DNA of 64,000 nucleotides, taken from the NCBI GenBank assembly GCA_041654355.1, contig JBAZDQ010000002.1, positions 56,412-120,411 on the forward strand. The letters run 5' to 3'. The position numbers and the translations under genes are program-made. The notes beneath the pieces were generated by a model that was not told the origin of the DNA, ran no database searches, and was given only the letters and a program-made list of their open reading frames with translations. Below are positions 7,868-16,359 of this stretch, piece after piece. Every line of letters starts with the position of its first letter. Position 1 is the first letter of the stretch. This DNA is from DMER64 sp041654355. Lineage in GTDB: Bacteria; Bacteroidota; Bacteroidia; Bacteroidales; UBA932.

Positions 7868-8449
7868 CTATCTTCTCCTTGTTGTTACTTCTCTGGGTTC
7901 CCGTTCGGACAGGTTCATGGGAACGGCATCCCTTACGATTCGTTGCTGATCTTCATCCACGGAGTCGTATTTCTTTCCAAAATGCTGCATGGAAAATTCA
8001 TCGCGTAATTCATTGAATGCTTTTACCAGTTCATTTTGAACCTGTATATAAGCGTTGTACGAAGTACCACGGTCATTTTGTAAGGAAACAACTGCACGGG
8101 ATACCATAACGGAACCAAAGCCTTCAATGTCATTCTCACGTTTTTCGGGCATATCGGGAAGATTCGCCGGATTGGTGATGAATTCCTTGACTTTGTCTTT
8201 AAGCATGGTAATATGCATTTCCTGTCCTCCTGCAAACAAACGGTCATTTTTGTTGATCAGCACCACCATTATATTCCTCTTGTTGATCTGTTCAACTTCT
8301 GCTTGCTGATTTTCATCAGGCATAGGCGGAAGCCGGCGTTGAATACCGGTTTCAACATCCATTGTGGTTGTTACCAGGAAGAATATAAGCAGCAGGAAAG
8401 CGATGTCTGCCATTGAGCCTGCATTAATGTCACCTGCTGGTTTTGCCAT
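7868..8449 (-). CDS. exbD: ExbD/TolR-family biopolymer transport protein (first copy)
   Basis: 193 residues. The single helix is at about residues 12-30 (SMADIAFLLLIFFLVTTTM) with the conserved Asp15. Next comes a Pro-rich MPPMPDENQQAEVEQ segment and a periplasmic domain longer than usual, with a C-terminal extension of about 50 residues (FGKKYDSVDEDQQRIV) that the second copy lacks. It is expected to form a heteromeric proton channel with ExbB and possibly the second ExbD. Spacing to the neighbours is 12 and 21 bp, so it is part of one operon. Confidence 0.92.
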   Translation of the reverse strand: MAKPAGDINAGSMADIAFLLLIFFLVTTTMDVETGIQRRLPPMPDENQQAEVEQINKRNIMVVLINKNDRLFAGGQEMHITMLKDKVKEFITNPANLPDMPEKRENDIEGFGSVMVSRAVVSLQNDRGTSYNAYIQVQNELVKAFNELRDEFSMQHFGKKYDSVDEDQQRIVRDAVPMNLSEREPREVTTRRR

Positions 8450-8470
8450 AATAATTAAAAGTTTACTAGA

Positions 8471-8896
8471 TTAGTTTTTCTTCAGGGCATTATAGACAGA
8501 ACCACCAATAATGGAAATTGCGGCTATAGCTAACAGGAAATATGTAAGGTACAAGGCCGTGTCGGTCAATTTGACAGCAGATCCTTCCTTAACGGCTCCG
8601 GTTGCCAGGGTAATGGGGGTCCCGGGTGCCAGAAGATACGCACCTCCTACAAGTACGATGGCGATAACCAGCAGGATCAGCAGCGATTTCACTTTGACGG
8701 TACGTTGCCTGAATGTAAGTATCGGCAACAGAATTATCAAAAAGATTGCCAGGCCGACCATGATGTACGCCCAATTCAGATAGGTGTATGTCCATGCATC
8801 CAGGTTGGCTCCTTTTGTATTTAAAAAATACAGAACGGTAAGCACTATACTGATTGCAAAGAGCACCCACAAAGTTATTTTTGAAACTCTCTTCAT
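8471..8896 (-). CDS. Small membrane protein of the exb operon
   Basis: 141 residues with four predicted membrane segments (about 7-25, 40-61, 70-90 and 112-135) and a short lysine-rich C terminus. I do not recognise an enzyme or transporter motif. It lies between exbB and the two exbD genes with 9 and 21 bp gaps. Small hydrophobic proteins at this position are common in Bacteroidetes exb operons as I recall, so a role in assembling or tuning the ExbBD complex is plausible but not shown. Confidence 0.75.
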   Translation of the reverse strand: MKRVSKITLWVLFAISIVLTVLYFLNTKGANLDAWTYTYLNWAYIMVGLAIFLIILLPILTFRQRTVKVKSLLILLVIAIVLVGGAYLLAPGTPITLATGAVKEGSAVKLTDTALYLTYFLLAIAAISIIGGSVYNALKKN

Positions 8897-8905
8897 TGCA
8901 AAGTT

Positions 8906-9643
8906 TTATTTTTCGTATTTAACCAAAATGTCCATCAAAGAAATAGAAGCGTCTTCCATTTTGACAACGATGCTGTCTATTTTGGCAACCAGGTAGTTGT
9001 AGAACAATTGAAGAATAATGGCCACGATAAGACCTGTTACCGTTGTGATAAGAGCGACCTTGATACCTCCTGCTACGATATTGGGAGAAATGTCCCCTGC
9101 AGCTTCAATGGCGTCAAAAGCGCTGATCATCCCGATAACGGTTCCCATAAATCCCAACATAGGAGCAATGGCAATGAACAACTGGATCCAGGAAAGGTTT
9201 TTTTCCAATTGGCTCATCTGTACGGAACCATAAGATGTAATAGACTTTTCTACAACTTCCAGACCTTCATCGGCCCGGGAAAGTCCCTGGTAAAAAATAC
9301 TGGCTACAGGACCGCGTGTATTGCGACAAACCTCCAAAGCGGCAGGTACGCCGCCGTCTTTAATGGCTGCTTCCACTTTATCCAGTAGTTTGCCTGTATT
9401 GGTTTCGGCCAGGGTAAGGTAAATAATACGTTCAATGGCAAGAGCAAGTCCGAAAATCAAACAGAGCAGTACCACTGACATAAAAGCAGGACCACCTTCA
9501 ATGAATTTGGTCTTAAGCTGCTGGTGAATGGGTACTTCAACCTGTTCTGTTTCACCTGTTGCGGCGGCTGTTTGTGCGACTGCGTACTGAGCAGAAATGG
9601 TAATGAATCCAAGGACTGCTAAAAATACGAAAAGTTTTTTCAT
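8906..9643 (-). CDS. exbB: ExbB/TolQ/MotA-family proton channel protein
   Basis: 245 residues. An N-terminal signal-like helix ends near AQYAVAQ (about residue 24), as in many Bacteroidetes ExbB proteins. Three membrane helices follow at about 55-78, 155-180 and 190-215. The conserved core is IAPMLGFMGTVIGMISAFDAI and the last helix GGIKVALITTVTGLIVAI. The protein forms the pentameric stator that conducts protons together with ExbD to energise TonB. It starts the operon exbB, small membrane protein, exbD, exbD. tRNA-Ser lies 59 bp upstream on the same strand without a visible terminator between them, so read-through from the tRNA promoter is possible. Confidence 0.93.
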   Translation of the reverse strand: MKKLFVFLAVLGFITISAQYAVAQTAAATGETEQVEVPIHQQLKTKFIEGGPAFMSVVLLCLIFGLALAIERIIYLTLAETNTGKLLDKVEAAIKDGGVPAALEVCRNTRGPVASIFYQGLSRADEGLEVVEKSITSYGSVQMSQLEKNLSWIQLFIAIAPMLGFMGTVIGMISAFDAIEAAGDISPNIVAGGIKVALITTVTGLIVAIILQLFYNYLVAKIDSIVVKMEDASISLMDILVKYEK

Positions 9644-9702
9644 TTCTGTTGAATAATTAGAGTTAAGAATTTATAAATTGTCAAACGTTTACAAATAAAC
9701 TG

Positions 9703-9790
9703 CGGAGAAGGCGGGATTCGAACCCGCGAAACCCTTTTGGAGTTTACGCACTTTCCAGGCGCGCGCCTTAGACCACTCGGCCACCTCTCC
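9703..9790 (-). tRNA. tRNA-Ser(GGA)
   Basis: 88-nt cloverleaf on the minus strand starting GGAGAGG and pairing with CUUCUCC, with G as discriminator base, as expected for serine. The anticodon loop CUGGAAA gives GGA, and the long variable arm (GCGUAAACUCCAAAAGGGUU region) is that of a class II tRNA. The T arm GCGGGUUCGAAUCCCGC is perfect. CCA is not encoded. A possible promoter box, TACATTTG, lies upstream at 9847-9854 on the same strand. Confidence 0.95.
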
Positions 9791-9846
9791 CTAGTCAATA
9801 CACATTAAAAAGCAGCGCAAGTTACTGAAAAAAGTTTTATTCCAAA

Positions 9847-9854
9847 CAAATGTA
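9847..9854 (-). promoter_or_regulatory. Possible -7 box for tRNA-Ser
   Basis: Minus-strand TACATTTG matches TAnnTTTG. It lies directly after the ansA stop codon and 56 bp upstream of the tRNA. No TTTG at -33 was seen, so this is tentative. Confidence 0.35.
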
Positions 9855-10886
9855 TTAAAATTCGCCATTTAAAGATTGTGAAAGAAGTGCTTTAACTTTT
9901 TTATTATCAAAAAATTGACCTGTTAATAACATAATCTTGGTAATGGCAGCTTCCGTTGTCATGTCATATCCGGAGAGAACGCCTGTTTCCTTAAGCCTGA
10001 TCCCGCATGCATAAGTATCCATAGACACACTCCCCGCCGGACATTGTGTAACATTCAGTATGATAACTCCCTGTGATATAGCTCCGGATAACAAGTCCAG
10101 CAGCCACTGTGCAGACGGGGCATTCCCCTGTCCGTATGTTTCCAAAATGACAACCCGCAAGCCGGAAATATGAAGTGTGGCTTCTACCACTTTCTTTTCA
10201 ATACCCGGGAAAATTTTCAAAATGGCTACATCGGTTCCCAGTTGGGTATGCACCCGCAGGGGACGACCCCATGTCTCGGGATAACGGATGTATTTGCGGT
10301 TGTATTTGATGTGAATCCCCGCCTCGGCAAGAGGAGGGTAATTGGGAGAGCGAAAGGCACGAAACTCCTCGGCGTTGTATTTCATGGTCCGGTTGCCCCT
10401 GAATAACTGATCCTGGAAGAAAACACAAACTTCCGGGACGAGGGCATGCCCCTTATCGTCAACCCCTGCAGCAATTTCCACGGCTGAAATAAAATTTTCT
10501 TTGCCATCAGTCCTGGGCAATCCTATGGGTAACTGGCTGCCGGTGAAAATGACCGGTTTTTCCAGGTTCTCCAGCATGAAGCTAAGTGCCGATGCTGAAT
10601 AGCTCATGGTGTCTGTCCCGTGTAAAATCACAAAGCCGTTGTATTGATTGTATTTTTCACGGATCAGCAGTGCCAGACGCACCCAAAAATCAGGAAAAAT
10701 ATCGGATGAATCTATTATCGGATCGAAGGAATAAGAATCAATCCGGAAGCAGAATTTCTGCAGTTCCGGAACTTCCTCCAAAACATGTTCAAAACGGAAC
10801 GGTACCAGTTCTCCGGTAACCGGATGGGCTTTCATTCCAATGGTACCTCCCGTATAAATAACAAGAATGGATGCTTTGTACATCAT
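9855..10886 (-). CDS. ansA: Type I (cytoplasmic) L-asparaginase
   Basis: 343 residues without a signal peptide, the size of the cytoplasmic type I enzyme, which converts asparagine to aspartate and ammonia. The first catalytic threonine motif is YTGGTIGM near the N terminus; the second is HGTDTMSYSASALSFML near residue 90. The start ATG at 10886 overlaps the tatD stop codon in the form ATGA, which indicates translational coupling, so the first of the two adjacent ATGs is chosen. It is the last gene of the long run that begins at mraZ. Confidence 0.94.
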   Translation of the reverse strand: MMYKASILVIYTGGTIGMKAHPVTGELVPFRFEHVLEEVPELQKFCFRIDSYSFDPIIDSSDIFPDFWVRLALLIREKYNQYNGFVILHGTDTMSYSASALSFMLENLEKPVIFTGSQLPIGLPRTDGKENFISAVEIAAGVDDKGHALVPEVCVFFQDQLFRGNRTMKYNAEEFRAFRSPNYPPLAEAGIHIKYNRKYIRYPETWGRPLRVHTQLGTDVAILKIFPGIEKKVVEATLHISGLRVVILETYGQGNAPSAQWLLDLLSGAISQGVIILNVTQCPAGSVSMDTYACGIRLKETGVLSGYDMTTEAAITKIMLLTGQFFDNKKVKALLSQSLNGEF

Positions 10887-11644
10887 TTTAAAAAAAACAA
10901 AGATAATGCATTTTGAGTAGTCTGTCCAATTACTTTTTCGGAGCTGATGTCTTTAATGTGAGCAATTTTCCGGGCAATGAAAGTCAGGTAAGCGCTTTCA
11001 TTTCTTTTTCCCCTGTATGGCACCGGCGTCAACCAGGGAGCATCGGTTTCCAGTACTATTCTTTCCAGGTCAGTTTCCCTGACAACTTCTGCCAGACGGG
11101 CATTTTTAAAGGTGACAACTCCACCGATACCCATATAAAAATTTCCTACACGGCAAGCTTGCTCAAAAACTTCCCGGCTACCCGACCATGCATGCAAAAC
11201 ACCTCGCATACCGGGGAAAGCACATTTTTTTAAAGAGTCTAGTAATTCGGGAAATGCAGACCGTGAATGGATGATAACCGGAAGGTCCAGGTCCCTGGCC
11301 CATTCCAATTGCTGTTCAAAGGCAGAGATCTGTTCTCCCGCGTATTCGCGTGACCAGTAGAAATCCAGCCCGATCTCCCCGATCGCGACAGCCCCGGTCT
11401 TCTTTGAATAAGCAAAGTCGAGTTCCAGGTCGTAATCCGCTCCGATCGAAGTGGGATGAAGCCCCGAGGCTTTGTGGCAAAATTCCGGATATCTTTCCAG
11501 GCAATCCTGCATAGCCGCGTAGGTGCTTTTGTCGATGGCCGGGAGGATGCAATGAGTCACGCCGGCATTTCTGGCTCTTTCAACCACTTGATCCCGGTCG
11601 GGATCAAAGGCACTGTCGTAGAGATGTACGTGCGTATCGATCAT
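10883..11644 (-). CDS. tatD: TatD-family metal-dependent deoxyribonuclease
   Basis: 253 residues with the amidohydrolase-like TIM barrel of TatD. The metal site is DTHVHLYD at residues 3-10, GEIGLDFYW near 92, VIIHSRSAF near 125, HAWSGS near 150 and LETDAPWL near 202. TatD/YcfH proteins are 3'-5' exonucleases thought to act in DNA repair or degradation. It overlaps both neighbours (dprA and ansA) by 4 bp. Confidence 0.93.
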   Translation of the reverse strand: MIDTHVHLYDSAFDPDRDQVVERARNAGVTHCILPAIDKSTYAAMQDCLERYPEFCHKASGLHPTSIGADYDLELDFAYSKKTGAVAIGEIGLDFYWSREYAGEQISAFEQQLEWARDLDLPVIIHSRSAFPELLDSLKKCAFPGMRGVLHAWSGSREVFEQACRVGNFYMGIGGVVTFKNARLAEVVRETDLERIVLETDAPWLTPVPYRGKRNESAYLTFIARKIAHIKDISSEKVIGQTTQNALSLFFLK

Positions 11645-12753
11645 AATTTACTTCTGTATTCGTTATTTTCCATACATTCTATCAGCCCTTTAACTTGAAG
11701 TTTTGTCAATGTGGCGGACAGGACCGGGAAAGAGAGCTGCAGACATTCTGAAAGGGAATTAACGTCTCCGCCCTGCTTTTTAATGTGTGAATATACCAGC
11801 TTTTCGGGATTATCCAATGTCGTGAACAGATCCTGTTGATAAGCTGAAGTCTCTGCCGGAGTTGTTTCCCATTGCATCATATATGCAATATCTGCAGCAG
11901 ATGCAACCAGGGCAGCTTTGTTATTTTTTATAAGGTCATTACAACCTTTTGAACAAACATCCTCCGGCCTTCCCGGTACGGCCAGGACGTCCCTGGAATA
12001 ATCACAGGCAAGATGAGCCGTGATAAGAGCACCCCCGTCTTTTTTGGATTCAACAACCAGCGTGGCGTCCGACAATCCCGCAATAATCCGGTTGCGTTGC
12101 AGAAAATTGTGCCGGTTGCCCTGTGTTTCTGAAGGGAATTCTGTGATCACGGCTCCCTGACGGGCAATGTTCAGAGCAATATTCCTGTGAGTGGCCGGAT
12201 AGATTTGATCCAATCCGGCCGGCAATACTGCAATGGTTGTCAGGTTATTCTCCAATGCTGCCAGGTGTGCCGTGATGTCAATTCCAAAAGCTAGTCCGCT
12301 CACAATTACAGGATTGATGCCCAGGTTTTTCAATCCGCCGATTAAATCCCTGCATACGGCTTTTCCGTGAGGGGTGGCAGATCTTGTTCCTACAACAGAA
12401 AGAAATGGGCCCCGGTTCAGATCGGCAGGTCCTGCAACGTACAAAAGCAAAGGTGCGTCACAACACTCACGAAGTCGAAGTGGATAAGACGTGTCGTATA
12501 AAAAAACAGGTTTGATCTTCCGCTTTTCCATCCATTGCAATTCCCGTTGAGCTATTTTCATAAGCTCAGGTTTATGCATGTTTTCGGCAATACTTCTGCG
12601 GAATCCTTTATGACGGACAAGCTCGGTAAGTGGCTGTTTGAAAACAGCTTCGGCACTACCGTAATGGTCGTACAATCTTCTGGCCAATCCTCCTTCATAC
12701 CTTATGCACAGGTTTAATGCGCATCTGGATATTTTCTCTACTTCACAGATCAT
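11641..12753 (-). CDS. dprA: DNA-processing protein DprA
   Basis: 370 residues. DprA loads RecA on incoming single-stranded DNA during transformation. An N-terminal helix-hairpin-helix/SAM-like region (about 10-60) precedes the Rossmann fold with the family motif SVVGTRSATPHGK near 120 and the segment VSGLAFGIDITAHLAAL near 152. Later come VLPAGLDQIYPATHR and LVVESKKDGGALITA. A C-terminal winged-helix domain (about 310-370) completes the usual Bacteroidetes layout. The ATG at 12753 is preferred over the TTG two codons upstream. A perfect TAnnTTTG box ends only 3 bp before this ATG, so dprA may have its own leaderless promoter although queA ends only 22 bp upstream. Confidence 0.95.
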   Translation of the reverse strand: MICEVEKISRCALNLCIRYEGGLARRLYDHYGSAEAVFKQPLTELVRHKGFRRSIAENMHKPELMKIAQRELQWMEKRKIKPVFLYDTSYPLRLRECCDAPLLLYVAGPADLNRGPFLSVVGTRSATPHGKAVCRDLIGGLKNLGINPVIVSGLAFGIDITAHLAALENNLTTIAVLPAGLDQIYPATHRNIALNIARQGAVITEFPSETQGNRHNFLQRNRIIAGLSDATLVVESKKDGGALITAHLACDYSRDVLAVPGRPEDVCSKGCNDLIKNNKAALVASAADIAYMMQWETTPAETSAYQQDLFTTLDNPEKLVYSHIKKQGGDVNSLSECLQLSFPVLSATLTKLQVKGLIECMENNEYRSKL

Positions 12754-12756
12754 TCC

Positions 12757-12764
12757 CAAATATA
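12757..12764 (-). promoter_or_regulatory. -7 box directly before dprA
   Basis: Minus-strand TATATTTG followed by GGA and the dprA ATG. At this spacing transcription would start at or within a few bases of the start codon, giving a leaderless message. Confidence 0.5.
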
Positions 12765-12775
12765 AGGGAAATGAA

Positions 12776-13825
12776 TTATATTATCAACATGGCATCTCCG
12801 TAGGCTCCAAAACGGTAGTTTTCTTTAACGGCTGTTTGGTAGGCATTCATTACCGTTTCATACCCGCCGAATGCAGCTACGAACATAAGCATGGTAGACT
12901 GGGGAAGCTGAAAATTCGAGATCAGGGCATCCGGAATACAGAAATCGTAAGGAGGAAAAATAAATTTGTTGGTCCATCCTTCAAAAGCGGTAATTTCTCT
13001 TTTAGTAGTAACGGAAGTTTCAATAGCGCGTAAGACATCTATCCCGGTAGCAAAAATACGTCTTCCTTCTGCTTTCGCTTTGTTAATCGTATTCGCACTA
13101 TCTGCAGTGATGACTACAGGTTCAGAGTCCATTTTGTGTTTAGACAGGTCTTCCACATCAACTGCTCTGAAATGACCCATGCCCATATGCAGGGTGATCT
13201 CCGTAGTTTTTACGCCTTTGATCTCCATTCTTTTTAACAGTTCTCTGCTGAAATGAAGCGCTCCGTCAGGTACGGCGACTGCCCCTTCCACTTTTGCAAA
13301 AATGGATTGATACCGTTCTTCGTCAATGGGTTCCACATGTTTCCGGATCCATTTTGGAATGGGCATTTCCCCCAATCGGAACAAAGTGGTTTTAAAATTA
13401 TCATACGTTCCGTCACAAAGAAAACGCAATGTCCTGCCACGGGAAGTTGTGTTGTCAATAACCTCGGCAACAAGAGCATCATTTTCTCCGAAATAAAGTT
13501 TATTTCCTATCCGTATCTTCCGGGCGGGGTCAACCAAAACGTCCCATAAGCGTTGGTCTTTGTTGAGTTCTCGAAGCAGGAAAACTTCTATTTCTGCCCC
13601 TGTCTTTTCTTTATTGCCATAAAGACGGGCCGGAAAAACCCTGGTATTGTTAAAAATGACCACATCCTTTTCCTGCATGATATTTATGATGTCTTTAAAG
13701 ACCAGATGCTCGACGGCTCCGGTTTTTTTATGTAACACCATCATACGTGATTCGTCGCGGTTTTTTGCGGGATGTGCAGCAATAAGTTCGGGAGGAAGAG
13801 TGAAATTGAATTGTGAAAGCTTCAT
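12776..13825 (-). CDS. queA: S-adenosylmethionine:tRNA ribosyltransferase-isomerase
   Basis: 349 residues, the usual length. QueA transfers and rearranges the ribosyl group of SAM onto preQ1 in tRNA to make epoxyqueuosine. Recognisable blocks are FNFTLPPELIAAHPA at the N terminus, SRMMVLHKKTGAVEHLVFKD, VVIFNNTRVFPARLYG and, towards the C terminus, TNKFIFPPYDFCIPDALISN with the LPQSTMLMFVAAF segment. It ends 22 bp before the dprA start and begins 58 bp after truB ends. No other queuosine genes are in the window. Confidence 0.96.
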   Translation of the reverse strand: MKLSQFNFTLPPELIAAHPAKNRDESRMMVLHKKTGAVEHLVFKDIINIMQEKDVVIFNNTRVFPARLYGNKEKTGAEIEVFLLRELNKDQRLWDVLVDPARKIRIGNKLYFGENDALVAEVIDNTTSRGRTLRFLCDGTYDNFKTTLFRLGEMPIPKWIRKHVEPIDEERYQSIFAKVEGAVAVPDGALHFSRELLKRMEIKGVKTTEITLHMGMGHFRAVDVEDLSKHKMDSEPVVITADSANTINKAKAEGRRIFATGIDVLRAIETSVTTKREITAFEGWTNKFIFPPYDFCIPDALISNFQLPQSTMLMFVAAFGGYETVMNAYQTAVKENYRFGAYGDAMLII

Positions 13826-13883
13826 ACGATCGTTATAAAGAATAAACGACGTATTATACGTAAAAAAAATAAAAAAGTTTCAA

Positions 13884-14615
13884 TTAAATGAAAATATTTT
13901 CAAATTCTTCTATGGTCAGAGCTTCATCTGCAACGAAAGCTCCCGAACGGGAACGGTGCAAAGATACTAAATGGGCCCCGCTATCCATGGCAAATCCCAA
14001 ATCGCGGGCCAGTGCCCGAATGTATGTTCCCTTACTGCAGGCAATACGTAAGGTTAGAAGGGGTGCGTTATAATCCATAATTTCCAGGGAATCGATGCGG
14101 ATCAGGTTTTTTTTCATTTCCGGTGATTCCATACCCTGCCTGGCGTATTCGTAAGCTCTTATTCCGTCAATGACTTTTGCAGAATAAACAGGAGGGACCT
14201 GCAACTGTTCTCCCGTAAAAATTTTCAGCTTTTCTTCCAGATAGTTACGGGTAATATGTTCCCACGGATATGTGGCATCCTGTTCGTGTTCCAGATCAAA
14301 GGAAGGCGTAGTTGCCCCAAACTGAATACCGGCAATATACTCTTTGTCTTGTGCCTGAAATGTGTCGGATATCCGGGTTGCTTTTCCGGCACAAATGATC
14401 ATCAGACCCGTTGCAAGAGGGTCCAGTGTTCCCGTATGTCCAACCTTAATCTTCTTAACCTGGTAATAACGCTGGAGTCTGAAACGAATCTTTCTGACCA
14501 CATCGGCAGATGTCCAGGTAAGCGGTTTGTCTATGCATAAGACCATCCCTTCCAGGGAAAGGATATCTACTCCGGGAAGAGGGTCATACAATGTATGTTT
14601 ATTCAGTATCAGCAT
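13884..14615 (-). CDS. truB: tRNA pseudouridine-55 synthase
   Basis: 243 residues. It converts uridine 55 in the T loop of tRNA to pseudouridine. The catalytic Asp is in KVGHTGTLDPLATGLMII near residue 63. The substrate loop (PVYSAKVIDGIRAYEYAR) and the segment CSKGTYIRALARDLG are all present. The protein is short because it lacks a C-terminal PUA domain, which is common outside the enterobacteria. It starts 4 bp after rfbC ends, so they are cotranscribed. Confidence 0.95.
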   Translation of the reverse strand: MLILNKHTLYDPLPGVDILSLEGMVLCIDKPLTWTSADVVRKIRFRLQRYYQVKKIKVGHTGTLDPLATGLMIICAGKATRISDTFQAQDKEYIAGIQFGATTPSFDLEHEQDATYPWEHITRNYLEEKLKIFTGEQLQVPPVYSAKVIDGIRAYEYARQGMESPEMKKNLIRIDSLEIMDYNAPLLTLRIACSKGTYIRALARDLGFAMDSGAHLVSLHRSRSGAFVADEALTIEEFENIFI

Positions 14616-14619
14616 AATG

Positions 14620-15153
14620 TCAGAGGCGGAAAGGATCTGCCCGTTTGTCTTTTTCCGACAGGATCATTTCCCCGGCAGATAAAGGCCACGGTATGGCAAG
14701 AGCAGGAGAGTCAACATGAAATACTCCTTCGCATTCGGGATGGTAACAAACATCCGTTTTGTATTGCACGACAGCCCTGGGTGAAAGAACGCAGAAACCA
14801 TGTGCAAAACCCTTGGGTATGAATAATTGCTTTTTGTTTTCAGCACTCAGGGTCAGGCAAAAAGCCTCACCACGGGTAGGGGATGCCCGGCGGATATCGA
14901 CAGCTACATCAAAAATTTCGCCTTCAACGACACGAATATATTTTGACTGGGCATGTGGATCTTCCTGGTAATGAAGGCCCCTGGTAACACCAAAACGGGA
15001 CATGGATTCATTTTCCTGTACAAAATCCAGGGGACCTATATGCCGGGTAAACGACTCCTTGAGGTAGGATTCCATAAAGTAACCCCGCTCATCCGGAAAC
15101 ACACTGGGAGTAATGATCCATATACCTTTTATACGTGCTTCTTCAAAAAACAT
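14620..15153 (-). CDS. rfbC: dTDP-4-dehydrorhamnose 3,5-epimerase
   Basis: 177 residues, the normal length. It epimerises C3 and C5 of dTDP-4-keto-6-deoxyglucose for dTDP-L-rhamnose synthesis. The cupin core shows ERGYFMESY, RGLHYQ with the catalytic His, GEIFDVAVDIRRASPT and the tyrosine-bearing VQYKTDVCYHPECEG. The ATG at 15153 overlaps the stop of the MFS gene as TAATG; a TTG seven codons earlier is less likely. Other rhamnose genes (rfbA, B, D) are not in the window, so this copy sits alone inside the extended dcw run. Confidence 0.94.
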   Translation of the reverse strand: MFFEEARIKGIWIITPSVFPDERGYFMESYLKESFTRHIGPLDFVQENESMSRFGVTRGLHYQEDPHAQSKYIRVVEGEIFDVAVDIRRASPTRGEAFCLTLSAENKKQLFIPKGFAHGFCVLSPRAVVQYKTDVCYHPECEGVFHVDSPALAIPWPLSAGEMILSEKDKRADPFRL

Positions 15154-16358
15154 TATTCCTGATTTGTGTGCCAAAGATACTTAGAAAATCTAACAAATAT
15201 GGTTGTAATGCCCATAAGAGTTCCCAGAAACAGGAAAACAGTTACTGTCGCCAGGTGGTTCGTGATCAGGGCAAAAACAGCTGAGGCAGCAAGAATAAAG
15301 ATAAACGACATTTGATTGGAATAAGCCAGCATGTGGCCCAGGTTGCGCCCGGGTACTTTTCTTATGATCTCGGCATCAAAGGGAACTTTGTATAAACCGC
15401 AAAGCAGACCGGTAATGAAAAACAGCAATGCAAACCAGATCCCTTTGACAGGGAACAAATATACCGAAAGGAAAAGAAGGGTAATGCCTGTGCCGCACAG
15501 GGGAACATAAACCTTTCTGTCCCACGTTTTTGCGATTATCCCCGATATAAAACAGCCCGCTCCCGTACCTACGGCAGCTGAAGTAAGTACCAATCCGGTT
15601 TGAAAATCATTCATTCCAAGGGACCGGCGGCAATAGACCAGTAATGTCATCTGTATCATGGCTGCTATAAACCAGAAAACGGATAATGCCAGAATAACGC
15701 TGTTCAGTCCTTTGTAAGTATTCGCCTTACGTATGCTTAAAAAAAGATATGAGACCGGACGTACCGTTTCCCGGTTTTCTTCCGGAGGGGTTTCTTCAGC
15801 TCTGAGGAACCACGAACAGATCAGTCCCCCGGTCGCGATAATAAGAAAAAGGATGGCAAGTCCCCATGCAGGCACGGTAAGGGCGAAAAAGGAAGCCATC
15901 ATGGTTCCCAGGATCATACCCAGAAAAGAAACCATTTCCATATTTCCGGTGCCGTAGGCTATGTGTTCTTTTCCCCCGATATCCCGTATCAGACCGTATT
16001 TGGAAGGGGAGAACAGGCTGCTTTGTGTACCCATAAATAATATGGAAAACATCACCAGCCATACATTGTGCAATAAAAAGCCGGCAGACGCAACGATCAT
16101 AATGAGGATTTCGGCTGCTTTGGCTATCCGGACTACGCGGATTTTTTTTAATGTAACGGCCCATCTTCCGGCCAGTGGAGAAAGAAAAACGTAAGGCAAA
16201 ACCAGTGATCCTGCCGCCAGTGATACCAGGGTTTCTTCATATTCCACACCCACCCAGCCAACGGCTATAAAACAGGCGAGGGTTTTCAGGTAATTGTCGT
16301 TTAGAACTCCCAGAAAATTTGTTGACAACAGGGGCCACCATCGGGGATGCCTGGTCAT
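15153..16358 (-). CDS. Major facilitator transporter, LplT-like
   Basis: 401 residues with about 12 membrane segments. The N terminus PLLSTNFLGVLNDNYLKTLA resembles the start of lysophospholipid flippase LplT and of the transporter half of Aas fusions (FLxxLNDNxxK). In E. coli LplT brings lysophospholipids back into the inner membrane for re-acylation. No acyltransferase domain is fused here. The substrate is inferred only from this resemblance; it could be another MFS exporter. It lies between gltX (1 bp gap) and rfbC (1 bp overlap). Confidence 0.8.
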   Translation of the reverse strand: MTRHPRWWPLLSTNFLGVLNDNYLKTLACFIAVGWVGVEYEETLVSLAAGSLVLPYVFLSPLAGRWAVTLKKIRVVRIAKAAEILIMIVASAGFLLHNVWLVMFSILFMGTQSSLFSPSKYGLIRDIGGKEHIAYGTGNMEMVSFLGMILGTMMASFFALTVPAWGLAILFLIIATGGLICSWFLRAEETPPEENRETVRPVSYLFLSIRKANTYKGLNSVILALSVFWFIAAMIQMTLLVYCRRSLGMNDFQTGLVLTSAAVGTGAGCFISGIIAKTWDRKVYVPLCGTGITLLFLSVYLFPVKGIWFALLFFITGLLCGLYKVPFDAEIIRKVPGRNLGHMLAYSNQMSFIFILAASAVFALITNHLATVTVFLFLGTLMGITTIFVRFSKYLWHTNQE

Positions 16359-16359
16359 A

